DNA from: Colivivens sp964537205
Lineage (GTDB): Bacteria > Bacteroidota > Bacteroidia > Bacteroidales > Bacteroidaceae
Length of the DNA: 29,521 nt
Reading direction: 5' to 3'
Assembly (NCBI GenBank): GCA_964537205.1
Contig: CAZHZH010000029.1
Location: 1-29,521 of the forward strand
The translations under genes were made by a program, and so were the position numbers. Positions 7,363-15,938 of this stretch are shown here, piece by piece (the first letter of the stretch is position 1; every line of letters starts with the position of its first letter). The notes below the pieces were generated by a model that made no database searches, was not told the DNA's origin, and saw nothing but the letters and a program-made list of their open reading frames with translations.

Positions 7363-9090
7363 ATGAGTGAAATATTCGATTATTGCCATGTCGCCGAACT
7401 GACCGACAGAGGATGCAAGCGTCCTGCGAATGAGGACTGGCTGGCACATTTCGAGAGTCCAAACGGACTGGTCGCAGTTGTCTGCGACGGTATGGGCGGG
7501 CATGTCGGCGGACAAGTAGCCTCACACGTGGCGGTAGACGCAATCAAGCGGTTCATGATGCAGGAACATGTGGGAAGCACCCCGGGAGAACTGATTGTGC
7601 AAGCGATTGATTATGCCAACAGGGTCATCCTTAACAGGACGGCGCAGCAGCCGGAACTGACCGGCATGGGTTCGACGTGCGTCATGCTGATTGTGCGTAA
7701 TGGAAAGGTGTACATCGGCTCAGTAGGCGACAGCCGTATATACTTGATACGCAACCACACGATTCGGCAGTTGACCGTTGACCAAAGCTATGTGCAAATG
7801 CTTGTCGACGCAGGCCAGATAACAAAAGAACAGGCAGAGCACCACCCTCGCAAGAACGAGATAACCAATGCCTTGGGATTGCGCGAGATGCAACCCGCCA
7901 CGGTTCTCCCGGACGCCATCAACCCAGAGGCGGGAGACTGCTTCCTCTTGTGTTCGGACGGCTTGAGCGGCATGGTGCCCGACAGGGACATTTGCAAGAC
8001 TGTAAGCAAGCAGAGCGAGCTGTCGCAACAAGAAAGAGTCGCCGAACTGGTGGAGCGGGCAAAGCAAAACGGCGGTTTGGACAACATAACGTGCCAGATC
8101 GTGGAGTTCTCTGTAACTCCTGGCGCAAAAGCCGAGACAAGCACTCCAAAGAAGAAAATTTGGACCGCGGTTGGAATCGTTGCCGGAATCATAGTGATAG
8201 CGGGAATCGTGCTGCTGCTCACCAACAAGGGAGAGGACAAGACGAAAGAACAGTTTGTCCGTTCCGAGGAAATGAACCAGATAATCCAGACATCAGACTC
8301 CGTAATAGACTTGAAGAAGGATTCCGTATCCATTAAATACGAGAAAGGGAAAGCGGCTGTTGAATTTGAAGAGACGGAAGGCTTAGGGGTGATAATCAAC
8401 ATTCATTCAAAACCGAACAAGAAGTTGTCGCTCCCAGGATTCACACTCAAAAACATGAAGGTGCTTCCAGACGATTTAGTCGATTTGAGAAACAATGAGA
8501 CTGACTCTCTTAAAAGCAGTTTGGTGTTCAAGGATATGATAGGCGAAGAGGCCGAGATTGGCATAACTCTTTCGAGTATTGACGGTAAGTCCCAATATGT
8601 CATTGTAGTGCCGGTAACCAACATACTTCCAACTGACGCTGAAGGTTCCGCTCAGCAAGGCGGTATTCCTCAGGATAAGACGGAAAGGAAAAAAGAGGCT
8701 AAGGCAGATTTGACAAAGTTGGGAGAAGGTGTCGGTAAGGTGAAGGATGCAGGACCATCGGAAGGCAAGGACTCCGTAGATGCCAACACGGCAAAGTCAG
8801 AGGATGGCGTTACATTCAAGATCGGAGCAAACGAGCAGAACAAAGTTCTCACCTTGCATGCAAAGAAAGGAACTCCGACAGATAATGATGCGTATTTCGA
8901 GCAGTATAGCTTTGACACCGAATCAAATGCGGAAAAAGACTGTGGATGGTATAAGATAAAGAATGATGGTGCCACTTGTGTCTTGACTATAAAGAACACT
9001 AATCAAAACCCTTTGCCTAAAGATGCTGTTATCAAGATCCCGACCAAGCAAAACGTAACAATCAAGGTCATCATAAAGAAGAAAAAATAA
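7363..9090 (+). CDS. Membrane-anchored PP2C-type Ser/Thr phosphatase with extracytoplasmic domain
   Basis: Residues 1-245 form a PP2C/PPM phosphatase domain with the metal-binding pattern complete: NED at 23-25, CDGMGG with D42, GSVGDSRIY, CSDG with D199, and GLDN with D240. A single membrane helix (about 262-285, WTAVGIVAGIIVIAGIVLLL) leads to a C-terminal part of about 290 residues, which should be extracytoplasmic. That part is unlike any domain I recognise; it has a Lys/Asp/Glu-rich linker at about 430-470 and a likely beta-rich end. The enzyme would remove phosphate from Ser/Thr on kinase substrates. The 11-nt gap to the next kinase gene argues for translational coupling and an antagonistic pair. 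Confidence 0.92.
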   Translation: MSEIFDYCHVAELTDRGCKRPANEDWLAHFESPNGLVAVVCDGMGGHVGGQVASHVAVDAIKRFMMQEHVGSTPGELIVQAIDYANRVILNRTAQQPELTGMGSTCVMLIVRNGKVYIGSVGDSRIYLIRNHTIRQLTVDQSYVQMLVDAGQITKEQAEHHPRKNEITNALGLREMQPATVLPDAINPEAGDCFLLCSDGLSGMVPDRDICKTVSKQSELSQQERVAELVERAKQNGGLDNITCQIVEFSVTPGAKAETSTPKKKIWTAVGIVAGIIVIAGIVLLLTNKGEDKTKEQFVRSEEMNQIIQTSDSVIDLKKDSVSIKYEKGKAAVEFEETEGLGVIINIHSKPNKKLSLPGFTLKNMKVLPDDLVDLRNNETDSLKSSLVFKDMIGEEAEIGITLSSIDGKSQYVIVVPVTNILPTDAEGSAQQGGIPQDKTERKKEAKADLTKLGEGVGKVKDAGPSEGKDSVDANTAKSEDGVTFKIGANEQNKVLTLHAKKGTPTDNDAYFEQYSFDTESNAEKDCGWYKIKNDGATCVLTIKNTNQNPLPKDAVIKIPTKQNVTIKVIIKKKK

Positions 9091-9101
9091 GCTGACTAAA
9101 T

Positions 9102-10541
9102 ATGCCATACCAATTTAGCAACAACGATATAATAGGAAGGGGCGGCATGGGTTGTGTCTACAGGGGACACGACCAAAACGGAAACGTGGTGGCTATAAAG
9201 ATGATGAGCAACCAGGTTACGTGCATCCCTGAATATCGTGACTTGTTCTATAGCGAGGTTGATACGCTCCGCAGGATGAACAACCCGTCGGTCGTGCATA
9301 TTGTCGGCGACCCGTTCAGCGACAGCGCGGGAAACCTGTACCTTCCGATGGAGTTCGTCAATGGAAAGACCATAGAGCAGTACGTCCGCGAGAATGGTCC
9401 GATGAGCGAGAATGCCGTGAGGAACATGATGGGAAAAATACTGGATGCAGTTCAGTACATACACAATAATCGTTGTATACATCGTGACATCAAGCCTTCC
9501 AATATAATGATACGCAATGGGAACGATGACATCTGCATAATCGACTTCGGAATAGCCAAGGACTCGAAAGTCGGCGCTACAGGCAGGACTGTTGGACGCA
9601 TTATCGGTACCGACGGCTACATGAGTCCAGAACAGGCGGCGGGATTGAATATTGACAGCCGTACAGATATCTATTCGCTCGGGTGTGTGATGTTCTATAT
9701 GCTAACAGGAAAGCCCGCCATCCCTAATCAGAATAACAGTTACGAAACAATCAATGCGATCCTGAATTCACAACTGCCGCTGCCGTCAAGTATCAGACCT
9801 GGAATCTCTTCAATGTGGGACGACGTTTTCAAGAAGGCAACCGACAAGAATATGACGAGACGGTTTCAGACGGCGGACGAGTTCTGGCGCGCGCTGGTTG
9901 ACGGACAGTCCGCTGGTCCTACTCATTCCATATCGATTCCGACAGTGACTGTAGGCAGGGCCGCTGACAACAACATCTCTATCAATAATGATTATGTCAG
10001 CAGGCACCATTTGGTGATAAGGGGGCTTGAGACATTAAACACCGGAGGCGGAACGTCGTACCAAATCGAGATAGAGGACATCAGCAACAACGGCACGGGA
10101 CTTAACGGCAGGCGCATCCATCATCAGACGGAGACGATTGACTATACATCAACCGCGCAGCTTCCGCAAGTATTGCTTTCAGGAAGGGCTGAATGCGAGT
10201 TGGACTGGAACAGGGTGATTCGTGAATTGAAACAGCGGGGTTGGCAAAGCGGGGCGGCTCAGCATGTGCCACAGCCTTCCGGACAGCAATATCCGTCCTC
10301 CGGACAGAATTATAATAATGTTCCGCCCGTACCGACGAATCCGAACGACAAGCTTGACACCGGCATGGCGGTAATATGCTTCATCGTGCCGCTGTTGGGC
10401 TGGATTCTGTGGGCGGTGTGGAAACAAGAATATCCCCACAAGGCCTCCAGTTCCGCCAAGTGGGCGTGGATTGGCTTCGCCGTGCAATTCGTGTTTAATA
10501 TTCTGATGACAATCTTTATAATAATACTAAATGAATACTAA
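9102..10541 (+). CDS. Ser/Thr protein kinase with FHA domain and two-helix membrane tail
   Basis: The 479-residue protein starts with a Hanks-type kinase: glycine loop GRGGMGCVYRG (12-22), K33 in VAIK, catalytic HRD at 127-129 (HRDIKPSN), DFG at 148-150, activation segment GTDGYMSPEQA, and RTDIYSLGCV. An FHA domain follows at about 270-345 (GRAADNN, SRHH, NNGTGLNG), then an LDWNRV motif, a Pro/Gln-rich linker and two C-terminal membrane helices (about 424-476). The kinase is an RD kinase with all key residues. Carrying a reader domain in the same chain suggests binding to its own or partner phosphorylation sites. The tail is homologous by eye to that of the next gene. It is probably anchored with kinase and FHA in the cytoplasm. 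Confidence 0.93.
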   Translation: MPYQFSNNDIIGRGGMGCVYRGHDQNGNVVAIKMMSNQVTCIPEYRDLFYSEVDTLRRMNNPSVVHIVGDPFSDSAGNLYLPMEFVNGKTIEQYVRENGPMSENAVRNMMGKILDAVQYIHNNRCIHRDIKPSNIMIRNGNDDICIIDFGIAKDSKVGATGRTVGRIIGTDGYMSPEQAAGLNIDSRTDIYSLGCVMFYMLTGKPAIPNQNNSYETINAILNSQLPLPSSIRPGISSMWDDVFKKATDKNMTRRFQTADEFWRALVDGQSAGPTHSISIPTVTVGRAADNNISINNDYVSRHHLVIRGLETLNTGGGTSYQIEIEDISNNGTGLNGRRIHHQTETIDYTSTAQLPQVLLSGRAECELDWNRVIRELKQRGWQSGAAQHVPQPSGQQYPSSGQNYNNVPPVPTNPNDKLDTGMAVICFIVPLLGWILWAVWKQEYPHKASSSAKWAWIGFAVQFVFNILMTIFIIILNEY

Positions 10542-10552
10542 ATGACTAACAA

Positions 10553-11059
10553 ATGAACACATTAACAATAGGTCGCAGTAGTCAGTGCGACATAATTATT
10601 CCAAACGACAGCGTAAGCCGTGTGCATGCCCGTATGAGTATCGTGGGCGGACAATACGTATATGAGGATGTAAGCAAGTATGGCTCTGTGGTGGCAGGCC
10701 AATTCATAAACGGAGGGAGGATCACTGTCTCTCCCGGCACAGAAATCATGCTGGCGGGAAAAGTGCCTCTCCCATGGACGCAGGTGTACAACCAACTGCC
10801 GTTGCAAGGCAGCCGTCCATACGAGAACGCGACCCATGCCGGCTATCAGCCTGCCCAGCCGCAGGGCGAGAGCATAGGAGCCGGCTGGGGAATATTGTCG
10901 TTCTTCATTCCAATAGCGGGCTGGATATTGTATTTCGTCTGGAAAGACCAGACTCCCCGACGCGCGTCGCAAGCCGCAACCCTTGCGTGGATTGGCTTTG
11001 GCGTAGGATTCGCTCTCAACCTGCTTGGCTATTGCGCTGCGGTGGCGTCATATTATTAA
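10553..11059 (+). CDS. FHA-domain protein with two-helix membrane tail (kinase-less paralogue)
   Basis: The 168-residue protein begins directly with an FHA domain (TIGRSSQCDIIIPNDSVSRVH). It continues with an LPWTQV motif and a Pro/Gln linker, and ends in two membrane helices (about 106-127 and 138-165). Its tail aligns with that of the upstream kinase: GWILYFVWK against GWILWAVWK, and AWIGF shared. It therefore looks like a duplicated C-terminal half of the upstream kinase. The usual S-x-N-G-T phosphothreonine-contact motif is degraded to KYGSVVAG, so phosphopeptide binding may be altered. It could be a membrane anchor or scaffold. Confidence 0.88.
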   Translation: MNTLTIGRSSQCDIIIPNDSVSRVHARMSIVGGQYVYEDVSKYGSVVAGQFINGGRITVSPGTEIMLAGKVPLPWTQVYNQLPLQGSRPYENATHAGYQPAQPQGESIGAGWGILSFFIPIAGWILYFVWKDQTPRRASQAATLAWIGFGVGFALNLLGYCAAVASYY

Positions 11060-11104
11060 TTAAGAAACTTGCAATAATTAGATAACTGATAACGGACATT
11101 ACTT

Positions 11105-14100
11105 ATGATAGGGAAAGAAATTCTTAACTACCGTATAACTGGCATAATCGGTCAGGGCGGAATGGGAACTGTGTACATGGGTGTGAACAAGTTCATCCAG
11201 GAGCAGAAGGTCGCCATAAAGGTCATCAACCATGACATGCTCAACGATTTCACTCGCAAGAGGCTTGAGGAAGAGGCTCACCGGCTTGCGTCGCTGAACC
11301 ATCCGAACATCGTGCGACTTATCAACTTCCATAAGGACGAGAAAGGCTCAGTATACCTCATAATGGAGTTCGCCGAGGGCGTGAGCATCGAGAAATTCAT
11401 TCGTGAGATAAACGGTCTGGTGGTCACCGACCGTATCTGTCCACTGTTTGAACCGATACTCGACGGAATAGCGGCGGCACACAACCATAAAACCAAAGAC
11501 GAGGATGGAAAACTTGTACCCGACCCTATAATCCACTGTGACATAAAACCTTCGAACATCGTCATAACGCTCGACAAGGAGCCGAAGATAAAAATCCTGG
11601 ATTTTGGAATCGCACAGATTGTCAATGAACAAGATGGTGAGTCGAAGATGGTCATGGGCACCCCGTCATACATGAGTCCGGAACAAATCAAGGGCGAGAA
11701 GCTCGACGCGCGTTCAGACATATACTCGCTTGGAGTGCTGCTTCACCAGATGCTTACGGGCAACGCGCCTTATGACACCACGACGCTTACAGAACAGCAA
11801 ATCAACCAGAAGGTGGTCGAAGAGCCGCTGCCGCGTATGGCTTCATATTACAAGTATGTTCCGGAAAAGATCCAGAAGATTGTAGACAAGGCGACTGCCA
11901 AGAAGCCGGAGGACCGTTTCCAAACATGCGAGGAATTCAAGAGGGCCCTTCACAAGGCCGTATACCCGACCAAGATGCCTCTGTGGGCGAAGGTGGCTTC
12001 GATTGCCGCCGTGCTGGTAGTGGTTGGCGTAGCTGGATATATATGGGATTACAACAGGGTAAAGACATATTATTACAAGGACTATGTTGAGCAATGGGGT
12101 GTTCCGCAGGGTATAGGCGAACTAAGTTCAAGCGAGCATGGGCACTCACGGCGGTCGTATAAGTTTACTTATCAGAAACGCCGCTTGTTGCGCGTCTCGC
12201 ACGTGAACAGCAAGGACCACTTGATTGAGGATAATGAGAGTGAACGCAATGAACGTCCGATTGACCAGGAGTTCACTTACACTGAGAATGGCAATGTAAG
12301 CCGCGTCAAGGTGATGGACCGGAGCGGAAAGGTGCTGTACGTGAAGAGCTACAACGACAAACTCAATGTCATGGTGTTCCAATATGACGATGAACACAAC
12401 ACGGAACGTGTGTTGTCGGGTTCGACTGTTGGATATGGCCGACTGTTGGAGGACAATTATAACAATGACCACGGACATATTTCACGTTGGTGGATAGAAT
12501 ACGACGATGACGGTTTTGTGACATCTGAGAAATACTACAGCATCGACAACTCCCCTGTAGGCGATGAGAACGGCATATATGGCAGGACGTACGTGCGCGA
12601 CGAGAAAGGACGGCCTCTTGAAATCCATTACATTGGCATCGACGGAAAGCCGCAGCCGACAAAGTGGGGACTTGGCATCAAGAAATTCAAGTACGATGAG
12701 GACGACAACTGGATTGAGGCCACTTACCTGACTACGGACGGCAAGCCCGCGTATGATGACACCGACGGTCTCGCCATATATTCACAGGAATACGACGATT
12801 ATGGAAATGTGGTCAACGCTTACCATCTTGATGGTGAGGGAAAGCCGATGATTCCAAAGAAGAACAATGTGGCGGGAGCACACTATGTGTATAACGATGA
12901 CGGACAAATAGTAGAGGAGGATTATTTGGGGACTGACCATAATCCGATGTTCGTCAAGGGTGCCGGTTTTGCCATAATCAAGTATGAATACGATGAGAAT
13001 GGATATGAAACTAAGGAAACCCTGTGTGACCCTTCCGGCAATCCGGTAGCGTCGAATGACGGTAACGTGTTCAGAGAGTTTGTGAACGACGAACATGGCA
13101 ACCAAGTGGAGATGTGGTTCAAAAACATAAATGAAAAGCTGTGCGAGACCAGTGACGGTTACGCCGGAGTACGGCAGGAATTCGACTCAATAGGCAATCT
13201 CGTGAAACTGGTTTACTATGGGACTGACAAGAAACCGATATTGGTTGACGGGAAAGCCGGGTTCACGATACAATACAACGAGTTGAACCTTGAGGCGCAA
13301 TATGTCAACTTGGGCAAGAACATGAAGCCTGCGCCAGACAATGATGGCAGGGTTTGCATAACATTCGAATATGACAAGCGTGGCAACACTACAAAAGTGT
13401 CGTACTTTGAGGCCGACGGAAAAACGCCGAGGCTCGATAACAGGTCGGTAGCCGGATTTGAAAGCAAGTATGACGACAAGGGAAACCTTATGGAACAGAG
13501 GTATTTCGGCGTGAAGGGAAATACCGTGACATCCACGTTGGAACGCTACGCCAAAATAAAATTCACTTACGATGACAATGGAAACGTCGTGTCGCTTAGA
13601 TACTTGACGCCAAACGACGAACTTACTCTTGTGGGTGGAATCGCAGGAAGGGATTATGTGCGTGATAAGCGCGGCAACATACTTGAGGAGAAGCCGGTGG
13701 GCATAAATGGCGGCTTGGCGGCTGGCAATTTGATTTCGAAGTACAAGTACGATCAGTTCAATAACTGTGTAGAGCGTACTTTGTACGAAGCCCCGGGCGT
13801 GCCGGCTTCAAACAAATTTGGCGTACATCGCTACGAATACGTGTTTAACAGCCGCAACCAGATGGTAGAGCAGCGCAACTATGGTACGGACGGACAGTTG
13901 ACCATGGCGTCGGGAAGCAATAGTTTCGCCATCATGAAGAATGTGTTCGATGACAAGGGCAACCGCATAAAGGCGTCGTATTTCGGACCCGACGGGCAAC
14001 CGTGTGTTTGCAGCGAGGGATGGAGCAGCTCCAAATACGAGTACGACGTGTTTGGCAACATCATCAAGCAAAGTTTCTTCGGGGTTGACGGCAAGCCGAC

Positions 14101-15064
14101 TGATCCGAGTGTGATGGTGCCAGTCGGAATATGCAAGTACGACAACAATGGCAACATGACCTTCATTGCGGCACAGGACGGCAAGGGACACTATATAATC
14201 AATCCTAATACAGGATGGGCGATACGCCGGGCGGCGTACGACGACAAGTCGCAGCTCGTATCCACGTCTTTCTTCAATGCTGACGACAAGGCGATGATAG
14301 GCCCTGATGGTTATCACAAGGTGACGTATAAGTACAATGATGGAGGCCAGAAGACAGAGGAAGCCTACTTCGGCACTGACGGCAAGCCTATGACGGGCTC
14401 GAACGGCTGCCACAAGATCAAGTACAGATATGATGATAACGGAAACGAAACTGAGGAGGCTTATTTCGGCACTGACGGCAAGCCGATGTCTGTGAATGGA
14501 ATACACCTTGAAAAAGCCGCGTATAACTTGAGCGGACAAGTGACATCGTATTCTTACTACAATGAGGCGGGAAAGCCTACAGATTGCGATGCCGGCTTCC
14601 ACAAGGTCACACTGACGTATAATGACAACGGGCAGTACACTTCGCGCAAGTTCTATCGTGCCAACGGATCGTTGCTTGCCTCGCAGACATACAACTTCTC
14701 GACGATGTCGTGGAACGAAATGCAGATCGCCGGAGGTACAAGCGGAAACAGCTCGTCAGGAAGTTCTGGCTCGTCATCAGACTGGAAAAGCTCTATCAGG
14801 GAGGCTAATGGCGAATGCCCGATGAAAGTGACTGACGGGGTATACGTGCAGTCAATGTCCGTCGCCGGCAGTAATAGTGTCGTGATAGTAGTAAAGCTGA
14901 CAGAGGTCTCCAAGTACAACATGACGGATGAAATGGAAAGTTCGGTGAAAGAGCTCGGAAGCCAGTTGAGAACCAACTTGAAGTCGGCGTTCCAGTTGCC
15001 TTCCGGTGTCGCGGTGCGTGTAAAAATCACAGACAAGGCAGACCGCGTGCTTTATAATCAATAA
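11105..15064 (+). CDS. Receptor-like Ser/Thr kinase with about 25 extracytoplasmic YD-like repeats
   Basis: This 1319-residue protein has a Hanks-type kinase domain at about 8-285: GQGGMGTVYMG, K39, H144-C145-D146 (HCDIKPSN), DFG at 166, GTPSYMSPEQ and RSDIYSLGV. The catalytic loop is HCD rather than HRD, so it is a non-RD kinase with the catalytic Asp kept. One membrane helix at about 293-315 follows. Residues about 340-1215 hold roughly 25 repeats of about 35 residues, consensus Y-(D/N)-D-x-G-N...YFGxDGKP; neighbouring units near 14340-14490 are almost identical in DNA. After a Ser/Gly linker, a C-terminal domain of about 80 residues ends the chain. The layout resembles PASTA-type receptor kinases, with a different extracellular part. 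The repeats recall RHS/YD units, but no toxin domain is seen. Confidence 0.9.
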   Translation: MIGKEILNYRITGIIGQGGMGTVYMGVNKFIQEQKVAIKVINHDMLNDFTRKRLEEEAHRLASLNHPNIVRLINFHKDEKGSVYLIMEFAEGVSIEKFIREINGLVVTDRICPLFEPILDGIAAAHNHKTKDEDGKLVPDPIIHCDIKPSNIVITLDKEPKIKILDFGIAQIVNEQDGESKMVMGTPSYMSPEQIKGEKLDARSDIYSLGVLLHQMLTGNAPYDTTTLTEQQINQKVVEEPLPRMASYYKYVPEKIQKIVDKATAKKPEDRFQTCEEFKRALHKAVYPTKMPLWAKVASIAAVLVVVGVAGYIWDYNRVKTYYYKDYVEQWGVPQGIGELSSSEHGHSRRSYKFTYQKRRLLRVSHVNSKDHLIEDNESERNERPIDQEFTYTENGNVSRVKVMDRSGKVLYVKSYNDKLNVMVFQYDDEHNTERVLSGSTVGYGRLLEDNYNNDHGHISRWWIEYDDDGFVTSEKYYSIDNSPVGDENGIYGRTYVRDEKGRPLEIHYIGIDGKPQPTKWGLGIKKFKYDEDDNWIEATYLTTDGKPAYDDTDGLAIYSQEYDDYGNVVNAYHLDGEGKPMIPKKNNVAGAHYVYNDDGQIVEEDYLGTDHNPMFVKGAGFAIIKYEYDENGYETKETLCDPSGNPVASNDGNVFREFVNDEHGNQVEMWFKNINEKLCETSDGYAGVRQEFDSIGNLVKLVYYGTDKKPILVDGKAGFTIQYNELNLEAQYVNLGKNMKPAPDNDGRVCITFEYDKRGNTTKVSYFEADGKTPRLDNRSVAGFESKYDDKGNLMEQRYFGVKGNTVTSTLERYAKIKFTYDDNGNVVSLRYLTPNDELTLVGGIAGRDYVRDKRGNILEEKPVGINGGLAAGNLISKYKYDQFNNCVERTLYEAPGVPASNKFGVHRYEYVFNSRNQMVEQRNYGTDGQLTMASGSNSFAIMKNVFDDKGNRIKASYFGPDGQPCVCSEGWSSSKYEYDVFGNIIKQSFFGVDGKPTDPSVMVPVGICKYDNNGNMTFIAAQDGKGHYIINPNTGWAIRRAAYDDKSQLVSTSFFNADDKAMIGPDGYHKVTYKYNDGGQKTEEAYFGTDGKPMTGSNGCHKIKYRYDDNGNETEEAYFGTDGKPMSVNGIHLEKAAYNLSGQVTSYSYYNEAGKPTDCDAGFHKVTLTYNDNGQYTSRKFYRANGSLLASQTYNFSTMSWNEMQIAGGTSGNSSSGSSGSSSDWKSSIREANGECPMKVTDGVYVQSMSVAGSNSVVIVVKLTEVSKYNMTDEMESSVKELGSQLRTNLKSAFQLPSGVAVRVKITDKADRVLYNQ

Positions 15065-15074
15065 ATAGGATAGT

Positions 15075-15926
15075 ATGAAAAAGAGAATATTTTCGATATT
15101 GTTTTTGACGGCGTTGTTCTTTGCGCCGTCTTACGCTGACGATTACACCCCTGAGCAGAAAGCTTTCCGTTCGTCAATTATGGAGTTCTTGAAAGAAGAG
15201 GGGTTCGCACCATACATTGATGACGACAACTCCTTGACGTTCAAAAAAGAAGGCAATCTCTACTGGATTAACGTCGCTGACGACTCCCCGCTGTTCGTGT
15301 CGTTCTTCCGTAGCGGATTGAATTGCACTGACGCCAACGAGAACCTGGTGGTCAGGGCGTGCAACATGGCGAACATGAACCTGCCAAGCGTGAAGACATA
15401 CATGAGTGACAATACCATCACGCTCGTAGTAGAGATGTACTGTCACTCGGCTGAGGAGTTCAAGTATACATTCTATAAGAACATAAAGGCGTTGGACGAC
15501 GCGTACACGTCGGTAAACAACTACTATAGCAGTCTCAACGAGGCCTCGTCGGCTCCGTTCTCAATTTTGTCGGCCGAAGTGGCGAACACTGAAAGCGGCG
15601 GTTCGATAATATCCGGCTACGGAAGCACTATCTACGCAAGCCAGGGTAAATATATCAAGTCAAGGATTACTGTGAACGTGAAGACCGCGGGTACCTACGA
15701 GATTTACTTCAAGCTTTACACCCCGTCGGGTTCGTTATCTACCGGAACCAATTCTCCGTCGGGCTATAGTACGAAGGATACCGTCACGATGGAAGAAGGA
15801 GTTCACACGTATGACCTGATTGGCTGGGGATATGACAAAGCCGGCAATTGGGCGAGCGGCACTTACCGGTTTGAGTACTACTATAATGGTGTCTTGTTGG
15901 GTACGAAGACGTTCACAATGGAATAG
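15075..15926 (+). CDS. Secreted YbjN-like domain protein with C-terminal beta domain
   Basis: The 283-residue protein has a clear signal peptide (MKKRIFSILFLTALFFAPSYA). Residues about 24-150 look like a YbjN/type III chaperone-like fold: a helix-strand start KAFRSSIMEFLKEEGFAPYIDDDNSLTFKKEGNLYWI and a later SAEEFKYTFYKNIKALDDAY helix. The rest (about 160-283) is Ser/Gly/Tyr-rich and beta-predicted, ending in RFEYYYNGVLLGTKTF, like an Ig-type or jelly-roll module. It starts 10 nt after the receptor kinase gene, so it is probably co-translated and could be a periplasmic partner or ligand of that kinase; this is inference. I cannot name a function from sequence alone. Confidence 0.75.
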   Translation: MKKRIFSILFLTALFFAPSYADDYTPEQKAFRSSIMEFLKEEGFAPYIDDDNSLTFKKEGNLYWINVADDSPLFVSFFRSGLNCTDANENLVVRACNMANMNLPSVKTYMSDNTITLVVEMYCHSAEEFKYTFYKNIKALDDAYTSVNNYYSSLNEASSAPFSILSAEVANTESGGSIISGYGSTIYASQGKYIKSRITVNVKTAGTYEIYFKLYTPSGSLSTGTNSPSGYSTKDTVTMEEGVHTYDLIGWGYDKAGNWASGTYRFEYYYNGVLLGTKTFTME

Positions 15927-15938
15927 TAATCGCCCCTG

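Noticed and set aside
13808..14602. Minus-strand frame of 264 codons inside the receptor kinase gene
   Set aside because: Antisense shadow of the repeat-coding region; its own repeats mirror the plus-strand repeats.
11105..15064. RHS/YD polymorphic toxin
   Set aside because: The repeats recall YD units, but there is no RHS core cleavage motif, no C-terminal toxin domain and no immunity gene; the N-terminus is a kinase.
5179..15926. Type VI secretion regulatory cluster (PpkA/PppA/Fha)
   Set aside because: Same domain types, but no Tss, Hcp, VgrG or ClpV-like gene is in the window.
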